This document shows positions 44,579 through 52,698 of a DNA stretch of 64,000 nucleotides, in pieces. The notes below the pieces were generated by a model. It was not told the DNA's origin. It did not search any database and saw only the letters and a list, made by a program, of their open reading frames with translations. The stretch lies in assembly GCA_002293145.1 (NCBI GenBank), contig DBCO01000007.1:62001-126000 (forward strand), written 5' to 3'. Position numbers and translations under genes: made by a program. Positions within the stretch are counted from its first letter, which is position 1. The number at the start of each line of letters is the position of its first letter. This stretch comes from Akkermansiaceae bacterium UBA956 (lineage in GTDB: Bacteria > Verrucomicrobiota > Verrucomicrobiia > Verrucomicrobiales > Akkermansiaceae).

Positions 44579-45475
44579 TTACCCTTTCGCTATCGCCACC
44601 AACACTGCCTTTTGCGCATGCAAGCGGTTCTCGGCTTGTTGGAAAATGGTGCTCGCATGTTTTTCTAACACCTCTTCGGTGATTTCTTTTTCGCGATATG
44701 CGGGTAGGCAGTGCAGCACCAAATGCCCCGCAGCGGCATTCTCTAACAACGCGGCATTGACTTGATAGGGGCCAAAGGCGTGCTCTTTGTCTTGCTGATC
44801 TTCTTGGCCCATGGAAAGCCAGACATCGGTGTTGATGACATCCGCATCACGTGCGGCAGCAACAGGGTCTTGAGTGATGGTCACATTCGGCGCATCGAGT
44901 TTTTTGAGGAACTCAGCTGTCGGTTGGTAGTCAGCGGGGCAAGCTACGACGAGCTCGAAACCGAGTCGTTTCGCCGCCCACATCCATGAAATGGTCATGT
45001 TAGAAAATCCATCGCCGATGAATGCGACTTTTTTGCCATTCCATCCGCCTAACAACTCGCGCACGGTCAATAAGTCGGCGAGAATTTGGCAAGGGTGTTC
45101 GTCGTCAGTGAGAGCATTGATCGTTGGCACACCCGATAGGTTGGCAAAGTTCACGACATCGGACTGGGCAAAGGTGCGGATAATGCAGCCATGCACCATT
45201 CGGCCGAGAACACGCGCGGTGTCTTGGATTGGTTCGCCGCGACCGAGCTGGATGTCGTTTTTCGAGAGAAACATCGGAAAGCCACCAAGCTCGCGAATGC
45301 CGACCTCGAACGATACGCGCGTGCGAGTCGAGGATTTCGTGAAAATCATCGCCCAGGTTTGTCCCGTCAGGGGCTGCTCGTGCGAGCCGCGTTGTGCTTT
45401 AAGGCGAACGGCATCGTCGATCAATGATTTGATTTGTGTGGCGTTCAGTTCTTCGATACTTAGCAGATGTTTCAT
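44579..45475 (-). CDS. argF: Ornithine carbamoyltransferase
   Basis: Start ATG 45473-45475 (MKHLLSIEELNATQIKSLI). The 298-aa enzyme has the carbamoyl-phosphate loop SSTRTRVSFE (around 47), GRMVHGCIIRTF, DDEHPCQILADLLT (the HPxQ motif) and the ornithine-binding DVWLSMGQE plus HCLPAYRE near the end. It makes citrulline from ornithine in arginine synthesis. It starts 13 bases after the argD stop on the same strand, so the two form an operon. The REP-like hairpin marks its end. TGTTAGA near 45484 lies in the gap. Confidence 0.95.
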   Translation of the reverse strand: MKHLLSIEELNATQIKSLIDDAVRLKAQRGSHEQPLTGQTWAMIFTKSSTRTRVSFEVGIRELGGFPMFLSKNDIQLGRGEPIQDTARVLGRMVHGCIIRTFAQSDVVNFANLSGVPTINALTDDEHPCQILADLLTVRELLGGWNGKKVAFIGDGFSNMTISWMWAAKRLGFELVVACPADYQPTAEFLKKLDAPNVTITQDPVAAARDADVINTDVWLSMGQEDQQDKEHAFGPYQVNAALLENAAAGHLVLHCLPAYREKEITEEVLEKHASTIFQQAENRLHAQKAVLVAIAKG

Positions 45476-45488
45476 AAGAAATTTTATG

Positions 45489-46745
45489 TTAGATAAGTGT
45501 GAGTTCTTGCACGGTGCTGCGAATGATTTCCAGGGCATCGTCGATTTCTTCGGTCGTGACGGTGAGCGGAGGCAGGATGCGCAGCGCCTCAGGGCCTGCG
45601 GGCACGGTGAGAAGTCCCTTTTCCATCAGCTTACTGCAAAGCACTTGTGCTGGCGTTTTTCCTTCGACGATGGGCATTTTTGTTGCATCGATGGCAAACC
45701 CTAACAGCAATCCTTTGCCGCGCACGACGGTTAGAGTGGTTTGGTCCCAACTCGCGAAAACCTCGCGGATGTGCGCTTCCATGCTGCGTGCATGAATCGC
45801 GAGATCTTGTTCATGGATGACTTTCAGGACAGCTAGGGAAGCAGCGCAGGCGAGGGGATTGCCGCCATAGGTGGAGCCGTGTGAGCCCGGCCCCATCAAA
45901 GAACTTAGCGGGGTGGTAGCATCGATTAATCGATCCGATACCCAAAAGGCTCCGATCGGAAATCCTCCGCCCATGCCCTTTGCCCAGGTGATGCCATCGG
46001 GCTCGATCTCAGGGCAAAAAGCACGCCATGCCATCGCTTCACCACAACGACCAAAACCCGCTTGCACTTCATCGAAGAACAACAACAGATCATGTTTTTT
46101 TGCCAAGGTCGCCGCTCCGCTCAGGAACTCGGGCGTGGCGCAATTCACTCCGCCTTCGCCTTGGATCGGCTCTAACAAAATAGCAACCGTGATCGGTGAA
46201 ATGGCAGCTTCCAAAGCGGCGAGATCATTGAATGGACAGTAGCGGAAACCTGGGAGCAGGGGATCGAAGCCCTCCTGAATTTTCTTTTGCCCCGTAGCCG
46301 CCATCGCGCCGAGAGTTCTGCCGTGGAATGATTGTGTAAAGGTGATCACCTCATAGCGAGGCTCGCCATTTGTTTGACGATTGTGATGACCGAAACGACG
46401 CGCTGTTTTGATGATCCCGTCATTCGCTTCAGCTCCGGAGTTGGAAAAAAATACTTTGCCCGCGATGCCGACGTGATCCTCGACGATGGTTTTCGCTAGT
46501 TCGGCTTGTTGGGGAATTTGATAGAGATTCGAGCAATGAAGCAAGGTAGCTGCTTGCTCTTGGATTGCTTTTGTCAAGGCTGGATGACAATGCCCCAGCG
46601 AACAAACTGCAATGCCCGTGCAGAAATCGAGATAGCGTTTGCCCGTGTCATCCCATAGCCAAGATCCTTCTCCCTTGACCGGGACAAGCGGGAATCTGCC
46701 GTAAGTCGGCAAGACATATTGAGCGAATGTTTCAGCGGTGTTCAT
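45489..46745 (-). CDS. argD: Acetylornithine aminotransferase
   Basis: Start ATG 46743-46745 (MNTAETFAQYVLPTYGRFP). The 418-aa class III PLP aminotransferase has FSNSGAEANDGIIKTAR, SFHGRTLGAMAATGQ, LLEPIQGEGG, LLFFDEVQAGFGRCG, the PLP lysine in GITWAKGMGGGFPIGAF, and GSHGSTYGGNPLACA. The context with argF supports acetylornithine (arginine pathway) over GABA or succinylornithine. It is the first gene of the argDF pair and is divergent from the DJ-1 gene. Confidence 0.94.
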   Translation of the reverse strand: MNTAETFAQYVLPTYGRFPLVPVKGEGSWLWDDTGKRYLDFCTGIAVCSLGHCHPALTKAIQEQAATLLHCSNLYQIPQQAELAKTIVEDHVGIAGKVFFSNSGAEANDGIIKTARRFGHHNRQTNGEPRYEVITFTQSFHGRTLGAMAATGQKKIQEGFDPLLPGFRYCPFNDLAALEAAISPITVAILLEPIQGEGGVNCATPEFLSGAATLAKKHDLLLFFDEVQAGFGRCGEAMAWRAFCPEIEPDGITWAKGMGGGFPIGAFWVSDRLIDATTPLSSLMGPGSHGSTYGGNPLACAASLAVLKVIHEQDLAIHARSMEAHIREVFASWDQTTLTVVRGKGLLLGFAIDATKMPIVEGKTPAQVLCSKLMEKGLLTVPAGPEALRILPPLTVTTEEIDDALEIIRSTVQELTLI

Positions 46746-46830
46746 CGGGGAAGGTAGATTATAGTTGATTTCGTTGATAAATGCAAGATTGCGATTGATT
46801 CTTTTTCGCCTATGTTCAAATCTCAATTTC

Positions 46831-47379
46831 ATGAAAAAAGCTGCCCTGTTTTTGTTTGCTAATGGCGTCGAGGAACTGGAGCTTATCGCTCCAGTCGATG
46901 TCTTGCTCCGCGCGGGTGTGCAGGTCACCATGGCCACTCTTGGCGATGGCCTTCACGTGCAGACGCGCGGTGGCATTACCTTGCATGCCGATGCGCTGTT
47001 CAGCGATGTGAAACCTAGCGATTACGATTTGCTCGTCCTGCCTGGCGGGCCCGGAGTGAGCGAACTGCGTAAGGACGGTCGCATCGTCGCGGTGCTGAAA
47101 GAATTTTCCCCCAGCGGAAAACCCATCGCTGCCATCTGTGCTGCTCCGTTATTGCTGCACGATGCCGGATTGTTAGAAAACAAAAGTTACACCAGTCATG
47201 ACAGCTGTTGGCTAGAATTGCCACAATCGTTAGCGTCAGCTGCCGTGGTCATCGATGGTTCTCTCATTACCTCCCAAGGCGCCGGAACAGCACTCGCATT
47301 CGGCTTAAGTTTAGTCGAAATTCTCTGCGGCGTCGAGACACGCAGACAAGTGGAAAAAGCAGTGATGCTGCATCCATGA
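46831..47379 (+). CDS. DJ-1/PfpI family protein (YajL/ThiJ-like)
   Basis: Start ATG 46831 (MKKAALFLFANGVEELE). The 182-aa protein has the DJ-1 pattern: the N-terminal Glu in GVEELE (a hydrogen-bond partner of the catalytic Cys), YDLLVLPGGPGVSEL, and the nucleophilic Cys in AAICAAPLLL (around 105), then SHDSCWLELPQ and SQGAGTALAFGL. Members act as chaperones or glyoxalase III-type deglycases against carbonyl stress. It is monocistronic and divergent from argD. The exact activity cannot be read from sequence. Confidence 0.9.
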   Translation: MKKAALFLFANGVEELELIAPVDVLLRAGVQVTMATLGDGLHVQTRGGITLHADALFSDVKPSDYDLLVLPGGPGVSELRKDGRIVAVLKEFSPSGKPIAAICAAPLLLHDAGLLENKSYTSHDSCWLELPQSLASAAVVIDGSLITSQGAGTALAFGLSLVEILCGVETRRQVEKAVMLHP

Positions 47380-47388
47380 AATTTCCTG

Positions 47389-47914
47389 CAATCCGCCCCA
47401 GCAACATCGCGCTCCCCAAGACTACATCACCGTCGGCTTGGATCTGTGCGCTCATGGCTACAGCGAAAGTGGACTAAGTTACTAGGGATTTGTCGAAAAA
47501 ACAACCTTAGCAAGGTGAGCAGCATCCTGCATGCTCAATACCCGCATCTTCCCATCGGCATCTGGGGCACTTCCTGTGGAGCTGCAATCGTTAGGAAATG
47601 ATTACCGCTTTGCCTACGCCATCATCGGTATTGCTTTTACTAAGCTCGGCGATGGCGTTGCTAAGCATGGCAAAGATGCGTTAGGTTTTGAAGTTCCAGC
47701 ACAGATCCAGGTACGAGCTCTTACAAAAGCAGGAGAAGCGGCGCACTCCGACCTTCATCAATTCAACCTCGCAAGCGCGGTCGTTCGGTTGATGATTTTT
47801 TTGAAGAAAATTGCAGAGTCGAGACGGGCTAATGTGTGGAGTAAAACATCCCTCTATCGTAAAATCGATTTTTCTCTGATTGATCTGAAGTCACATTATT
47901 TTACCAGAAATTAG
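47389..47914 (+). pseudogene. Alpha/beta-hydrolase relic with several frameshifts
   Basis: Three plus-strand frames joined in order look like a single alpha/beta hydrolase. First comes QDYITVGLDLCAHGYSESG (the usual VxxLDxRGHGxS turn). An in-frame TAG follows, then GFVEKTTLA. Next, one frame over, is ILHAQYPHLPIGIWGTSCGAA with a G-x-S-x-G nucleophile elbow, then LQSLGNDYRFAYAIIGIAFTKLGD. Its 5' end is missing and it carries at least one stop and two frameshifts, so it is not functional. A role like the COG1073-type hydrolases is inferred. The relic lies between the DJ-1 and HxlR genes. Confidence 0.5.
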
Positions 47915-47943
47915 TCGAATCAAGATGTTATCAGATGAGCATC

Positions 47944-48324
47944 TCAACCGGCACCATCTTTGCACGCACTGTCTTCTTCTTTGAGTTCGATTTTGGTAAG
48001 CTCGTGTTCCAAATCGTCTAGGAAATGAAAAGCGTCACGGAACTTGTGCCCGAAAGTGGTGAAGTGATATTCCACACGTGGTGGAATTTCGGCAAAACTG
48101 GCTTTTTCCAAAACACCGAAGGAAACCAGCAGACGCAGACAATCATTGAGCACTTTTGCTGTAAGCCCTTCAACTGCCCGCTCCATGGCTCCGGGCCGAT
48201 GAATGCCTGTATTCACCAAATCCATCACGGTGAGTGACCATTTGCAGCCGACTATTGTTTCCACCATGCGGCCGATACGGCGTGGTGGGGCATGCTGTGA
48301 AATTTTTTTTTCGTTAGTTTGCAT
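47944..48324 (-). CDS. HxlR-family winged-helix transcription regulator
   Basis: Start ATG 48322-48324. The 126-aa protein has the HxlR order: ETIVGCKWSLTVMDLVNTGIHRPGAMER (about 22-50), LTAKVLNDCLRLLVSFGVLEKA and the beta-wing YHFTTFGHKFRDAF. Related regulators sense aldehydes, quinones or redox state, sometimes through Cys residues; here the only obvious candidates are C27, C62 and one near the end. It is divergent from the SDR gene across a 147-base gap, so it probably controls that pair and itself. Confidence 0.88.
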   Translation of the reverse strand: MQTNEKKISQHAPPRRIGRMVETIVGCKWSLTVMDLVNTGIHRPGAMERAVEGLTAKVLNDCLRLLVSFGVLEKASFAEIPPRVEYHFTTFGHKFRDAFHFLDDLEHELTKIELKEEDSACKDGAG

Positions 48325-48357
48325 CAATTTTTACCAGTTAGTGGCTACCCCACCAAT

Positions 48358-48387
48358 TTGTGCCCAGTTTACCGATTCTAGTATAAC
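48358..48387 (+). promoter_or_regulatory. Candidate sigma-70 promoter for the SDR/AhpD-like pair
   Basis: TTGTGC (48358-48363) and TATAAC (48382-48387) are separated by 18 bases in the divergent gap between the HxlR and SDR genes. The match is moderate (4 of 6 and 5 of 6 to consensus). A predicted HxlR operator would be expected to overlap it, but no single convincing palindrome is seen. Confidence 0.35.
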
Positions 48388-48471
48388 GCTATGATGTGGG
48401 CCTTCGACTTATACTCTGGCAAACGCAGACGGCAAGAACGAAAACTACAACAACTAATTAAATAATAAATA

Positions 48472-49230
48472 ATGAAACATACACTAATCATAGGCGGTTC
48501 TACCGGAATGGGCTTCGACGTTGCAACACGCATCGCATCTCGTGGAGAGGCTGTCACTATCGTCGGCCGCGATATCGCCAAACTCGAAAACGCTGCCGCC
48601 TCTCTGCGGGATTTAGGATCGCCCACGATTAACATCAAGGTAGTCGATCTTTACGACCGTGCTCAGGTTGACAACTTTTCCCGAGAGATCTTATCCGCCC
48701 AAGCATACGATCACCTTGTGAATGCGGCAGGGTATTTTTCCCCCTTGCCTTTCCTCCAGTTCACGCGTGAGAACTATGACAAATATCATGACATCAATGA
48801 ATCCCTATTCTTCCTCACTCAATCTGTCGTGCAACGAATGGTGGATACGGGAACTAGAGGTAGCATTGTTAACATCGGCTCAATGTGGGCGAAACAGGCT
48901 ATCAAGGCGACCCCTTCATCAGCTTACTCGATGGCTAAGGCCGGCCTGCATTCGCTCACCCAGCATCTGGCCATGGAACTCGCCGATCACGGAATTCGTG
49001 TAAATGCCGTCTCCCCAGCCGTCGTTGAAACACCCATCTACGGAGCGTTTATCAAGCCTGAGGAAATCAGCACAGTTCTTGCAGGATTCAATGCGTTTCA
49101 TCCGATTGGCCGGATCGGTAAGCCTTCCGATGTCGGATCGGTCATTGATTTCCTGCTGAGCGATGCAGCCAACTGGGTCACGGGAGCAGTGTGGGATGTG
49201 GATGGCGGTGTTATGGCTGGACGCAATTGA
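48472..49230 (+). CDS. Short-chain dehydrogenase/reductase
   Basis: The 252-aa SDR has the cofactor motif GGSTGMG (about 7-13), VDLYDRAQVDN, the NAAG segment, the catalytic Ser in IVNIGSMWAK, and YSMAK (Tyr and Lys). The C-terminal GAVWDVDGGVMAGR is also typical. It uses NAD(P)H on small carbonyl or alcohol substrates. With the downstream AhpD-like gene (24-base gap) and divergent HxlR regulator it makes a compact redox-response unit. The substrate is unknown. Confidence 0.92.
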   Translation: MKHTLIIGGSTGMGFDVATRIASRGEAVTIVGRDIAKLENAAASLRDLGSPTINIKVVDLYDRAQVDNFSREILSAQAYDHLVNAAGYFSPLPFLQFTRENYDKYHDINESLFFLTQSVVQRMVDTGTRGSIVNIGSMWAKQAIKATPSSAYSMAKAGLHSLTQHLAMELADHGIRVNAVSPAVVETPIYGAFIKPEEISTVLAGFNAFHPIGRIGKPSDVGSVIDFLLSDAANWVTGAVWDVDGGVMAGRN

Positions 49231-49254
49231 TAACATTTTACCTGATTCACGAAC

Positions 49255-49566
49255 ATGACATCCATGGAAAATCTGAAACGGCTACCGCAACTTAAAAAGC
49301 TGGCGACCGCCCCGACAAACGCCTTCTGGCAATATGATGCTGCCGCCCTTGCGGACGGTGCCATCCCGAAGAAATACAAAGAGCTGATGGCGATCGCCGT
49401 GGCGCTCACCACACAATGCACCTATTGCATCGAAGTACACAAGCAAAGCGCCCTCGCAGCTGGGGCTACCGAGGAAGAGTTCGCCGAGACGATCCACATC
49501 GCAGCAGCGCTTCGCGCCGGAGCAGCCGTAACTCACGGCACGCATTTACTGCGAGACACTGAATAG
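49255..49566 (+). CDS. Carboxymuconolactone decarboxylase/AhpD-like protein
   Basis: The 103-aa protein has the AhpD/CMD core with a redox-active CxxC: IAVALTTQCTYCIEVHKQSA (around 44-63), followed by GATEEEFAETIHIAAALRAGAAVTHG. The Cys-x-x-Cys...His arrangement matches alkylhydroperoxidase-D-type proteins, which act in peroxide or redox defence. ATG 49264 is an alternative start. It is cotranscribed with the SDR. Confidence 0.88.
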   Translation: MTSMENLKRLPQLKKLATAPTNAFWQYDAAALADGAIPKKYKELMAIAVALTTQCTYCIEVHKQSALAAGATEEEFAETIHIAAALRAGAAVTHGTHLLRDTE

Positions 49567-49923
49567 CATGCTTGGAATTGCAGCAGGAGCCAGCAACGGC
49601 GGCCGGCGGCCATGTGGTCACGGCTCGCCGGAGGGCATCTTACAAAACCTCTGCCGGTTACTTGATTGCCTGAGTAGACTGCTCCGGCGGCCTCGCCGGC
49701 TTGTTTCACCTCGAACTTGCGGCACCAGCCTTTGATTTCGAGTTCGTTGAAATTTTGCTATCGACCCGCCGGAGAAGTGCTTTAAGATGCTCGTTCTCGA
49801 TTGCCTACAACGAGCGCACAGTTTGATCTTTGTAGCGTTCCAGAAACATCATGCCAGCCCCACTCTCTTCCCAATTCCGATGCCCAATCCAACGCCCCCT
49901 GAAAAAGAAAACTCCTAGCAGAT
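49567..49923. other. Intergenic region with GC-rich inverted repeats
   Basis: Contains a compact GGCGGCCGGCGGCCA palindrome near 49588 and other GC-rich stretches. Minus-strand frames around 49640-49830 could be decayed coding sequence but match no family I can name. No promoter for the methyltransferase stands out. Confidence 0.35.
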
Positions 49924-50841
49924 ATGTTCGAGCAAATTCTCACTAGTTCCTCCCGCATCCTCGCCGAATGTGCTGTGGCCGAGCGTCTTCGGCGGCTGCC
50001 AGGAGTCGAGTTGCATCCTACTCTATTCAACGCACCGCTGATCTATGGTTGCGGGCCCGCTCAGGACGCTATGGTTTCGATCTATCGGGATTACCTCAAA
50101 ATCGCCCGTGACAGCGGATTGCCGATCCTTCTTACGGCTCCTACTTGGCGGCTCGATGCCTCTCGTGTCGCTGCCGCTGGTATGCCTGCATCGATCGTGA
50201 CCGATGCCGTATCGTTTCTGATGGCTCGCCGCCACGAAACTCCGGCAGACCAACCGCCAGTAGTAATCGGTGGTTTGGTGGGGCCGCGAAGCGACTGTTA
50301 TCGTCCCGATTTGGCGCCGTCCGCTGAAGCGGCGATGGTATTCCACAAAGCTCAAATTGACGAACTGGCATCGACTGAAGTTGATTTCCTATTGGCCCAA
50401 ACCATGCCATCTGTCGCTGAAGCGTCTGGGGTCGCCGCGCTAATGTCCGCGACAGGGAAACCCTTTGTCATCAGCTTCTGCACCGGCACTGACGGAAAAG
50501 TGCTGGACGCTACATCACTGCCGCAAGCGATGGCGCGAATCGACGCAATGTTTGCCTGCGAGCAACGTCCGGTTGGCTATTTTGTCAATTGCACGCATCC
50601 CCAATTCATTCTTTCGGCTTACCCTACATCCGGTGATCTTAGCCGACTCATCGGCATCCAGGCAAATGGTTCATCCCGTGATGTCACTCTCTTGGACGGT
50701 TCCCACGTGTCAGTGGTGGATCCCGTTGAGAGCTGGGTGGCATCCATGAAAGATCTGCATATTAAGCATCAGGTAAAAGTGTTAGGAGGATGCTGTGGCA
50801 CCGGAGCAGCCCACCTCGAAGCCTTGGCGCGGATGCCGTGA
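49924..50841 (+). CDS. Homocysteine S-methyltransferase family protein
   Basis: The 305-aa protein has the fold and zinc site of homocysteine methyltransferases: an N-terminal ILAECAVAERLRRLPGV segment, IGGLVGPRSDCY, VDFLLAQTMPSVAEA, FVNCTHPQFI (zinc Cys) and VLGGCCGTGAAH (the second and third zinc Cys). The family transfers methyl groups from S-methylmethionine, betaine or other donors to homocysteine. The donor is not determined. The N-terminal metE/metH domains are absent. It is followed by the copper gene pair on the opposite strand. Confidence 0.9.
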   Translation: MFEQILTSSSRILAECAVAERLRRLPGVELHPTLFNAPLIYGCGPAQDAMVSIYRDYLKIARDSGLPILLTAPTWRLDASRVAAAGMPASIVTDAVSFLMARRHETPADQPPVVIGGLVGPRSDCYRPDLAPSAEAAMVFHKAQIDELASTEVDFLLAQTMPSVAEASGVAALMSATGKPFVISFCTGTDGKVLDATSLPQAMARIDAMFACEQRPVGYFVNCTHPQFILSAYPTSGDLSRLIGIQANGSSRDVTLLDGSHVSVVDPVESWVASMKDLHIKHQVKVLGGCCGTGAAHLEALARMP

Positions 50842-50958
50842 AGACTCGATGAATGGGATTTGATGTAATTTTTTGTTAGATATGATGATTCATTTCTGGA
50901 ACTTCATAGCGTGTAGAGAAATACGTGAAGTTCGCTGTTTGGATGAGAGAAGTCATCA

Positions 50959-52698
50959 TCACTGACCCGCCTGTTCTGTCAGAGTCTTGAGAAATGCAAC
51001 GAGGGCGCGTTGGTCGCTAGGGCTGAGTTGCAGCCCTTCCTCTGGGTGTTTGGCGAGGTTGGGATCGAGGGATGGGCTGCGGTGTACACCATGGTTGTAG
51101 TGGGCCACGACCTCCTCAAGGGTGGCAAACTGCCCATCGTGCATGTAGGGCGCGGTGAGGCTAATGTTGCGCAGACTGGGCGTGGCAAATTTGCCCCGAT
51201 CATTCTCCAAGCCGGTGATCGCAAGCCGTCCGACGTCCTTGCCAGGCTTAAGTCCATTGTTATGAAACTGGTGATCGCTGAGTAAGGGACCGCCATGACA
51301 GTGAAAACAATCACCTCCCAGCTGGCCGGTGCGCGGATCGTACTCGGTCATAAACAACTCGAAGCCACGCTTTTCATCGGCATCAAGTATGGTCTTGCCC
51401 CGAAGGGCACGGTCGAATTTTGAATCAAATGATGTTAGAGTGAGGAGGTATTGCTCGATAGCGAGGCCGATTTTTTCCGATGTGATTTTCGGCGCGCCGA
51501 ATGCGGCAGTGAATCGTGGCAGATAAGTGGGGTCTGCAGCTAGCTTGGCAGTCACTCGGTCGAGAGTTTCGTCCATTTCCGCATGATCTTTAATGGGCAT
51601 GAGCACCTGTTCGCGCAGGGAGTTTACGCGACCGTCCCAGAAGAAGCTGGATTTCCAGGCAAGATTGAACAAGGGCATGGCGTTGCGTGTACCGGGACGA
51701 TCCTGTACGCCAAGACTTACGCGTCGCGAATCGGCAAAGGCGGCTTTTGCATCATGGCAGGAGGCACACGACAAGGATAGGTCACGTGAAAGCGCAGGCT
51801 CGTGAAACAATTTTTTGCCGAGGTCGACGCGTTCCTCGATGAGTGGATTATCGCGTGGCAGATCCGGCACCGGGAAGGTTCTGCTCATCGTGAAGCGATA
51901 AGGTGTAAATTTCTCTGGCAGATAAAGCGGTTTGACAGGTGCTGCAGGACGGCTCGTGGTGGATGCGGTATCAAGCAGTTGCGCGACCCGGAAAGCACCG
52001 GGAAGATTAGCCACCAGCGCGGCTGCGATTGGGTCCCCATCTCGTGAATGTGTGGCATTTCCATCTTTTTCCAGCGAGAGGCGTCGCGGGGCATTCAAGA
52101 GCACTCCGAGATCAAAATCCAGCAACAAGCCCGCATCTCTTGATAGATCTAGCGGCGCGGCAAGACTCACGCGGGTGCGGTTCGGATCACGCGCAAGATG
52201 ATAGGCATAGCCTTTCGGTATCGTGTTACCAGAGCGAAAGTAGCCTTCTACCGCCATGAAGATGTAGCCTCCCTGCCAAGACCAATGGAGGCCGTTGCGG
52301 TTCGGGTTGAGTGGATGGTCAGCTGGGTATATTGAGGGGTCCGCGTTGTTGGCAGCGGCATCTGGACCGACATGGAATCGTAGCGCCCGGTAGTTTCCGG
52401 GCCGAAGGTTTTCCAAGCGATAGGTGGAGCGACGGGAGGCTGCGTCCATCCAAGCAATGGACGCAGGCACCTCGAACCACACACCGTCATCGCGCTCGAT
52501 GGCAAATCCGCTAAGGAGATAACTCAGCCTGGAGAAGGACATGGTTTCGCCTGATCCATTCTGATAGCGCAGCGAATCCAATAACATCGGTTCACCCTGC
52601 ACGGTATAGCGGATTGCTATATCAAGAGTCACTGCGTTCAGCGGAGCTGAAAGTGCAACGATTGCGATCAGAAAAGTGTTAAATCCAGAGAAGTTCAT
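50959..52698 (-). CDS. Fusion of an MbnP-type domain with a diheme MbnH/MauG-type cytochrome c peroxidase
   Basis: The 579-aa exported protein (signal ends around 22) has two domains. Residues about 22-245 match the MbnP family: LRYQNGSGETMSFSRLSYLL, YRALRFHVGPDAAAN and LHWSWQGGYIFMAVEGYF (Trp139/141). Residues about 270-575 are a diheme peroxidase with CASCH (311-315), CFHCH (464-468), the AWKSSFFWDGR turn and ATPSLRNISLTAPYMHDG. In methanotrophs MbnH oxidises a Trp of MbnP to kynurenine, creating a copper site; here enzyme and substrate appear to be one chain. Start and the YHYH stop overlap by four bases. Confidence 0.85.
   Translation of the reverse strand: MNFSGFNTFLIAIVALSAPLNAVTLDIAIRYTVQGEPMLLDSLRYQNGSGETMSFSRLSYLLSGFAIERDDGVWFEVPASIAWMDAASRRSTYRLENLRPGNYRALRFHVGPDAAANNADPSIYPADHPLNPNRNGLHWSWQGGYIFMAVEGYFRSGNTIPKGYAYHLARDPNRTRVSLAAPLDLSRDAGLLLDFDLGVLLNAPRRLSLEKDGNATHSRDGDPIAAALVANLPGAFRVAQLLDTASTTSRPAAPVKPLYLPEKFTPYRFTMSRTFPVPDLPRDNPLIEERVDLGKKLFHEPALSRDLSLSCASCHDAKAAFADSRRVSLGVQDRPGTRNAMPLFNLAWKSSFFWDGRVNSLREQVLMPIKDHAEMDETLDRVTAKLAADPTYLPRFTAAFGAPKITSEKIGLAIEQYLLTLTSFDSKFDRALRGKTILDADEKRGFELFMTEYDPRTGQLGGDCFHCHGGPLLSDHQFHNNGLKPGKDVGRLAITGLENDRGKFATPSLRNISLTAPYMHDGQFATLEEVVAHYNHGVHRSPSLDPNLAKHPEEGLQLSPSDQRALVAFLKTLTEQAGQ

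Noticed and set aside
49640..49830. Possible transposase fragment on the minus strand
   Set aside because: A helical stretch (ENEHLKALLRRVD) is suggestive of several transposase families, but it is too short and no inverted repeats or catalytic motifs were seen.
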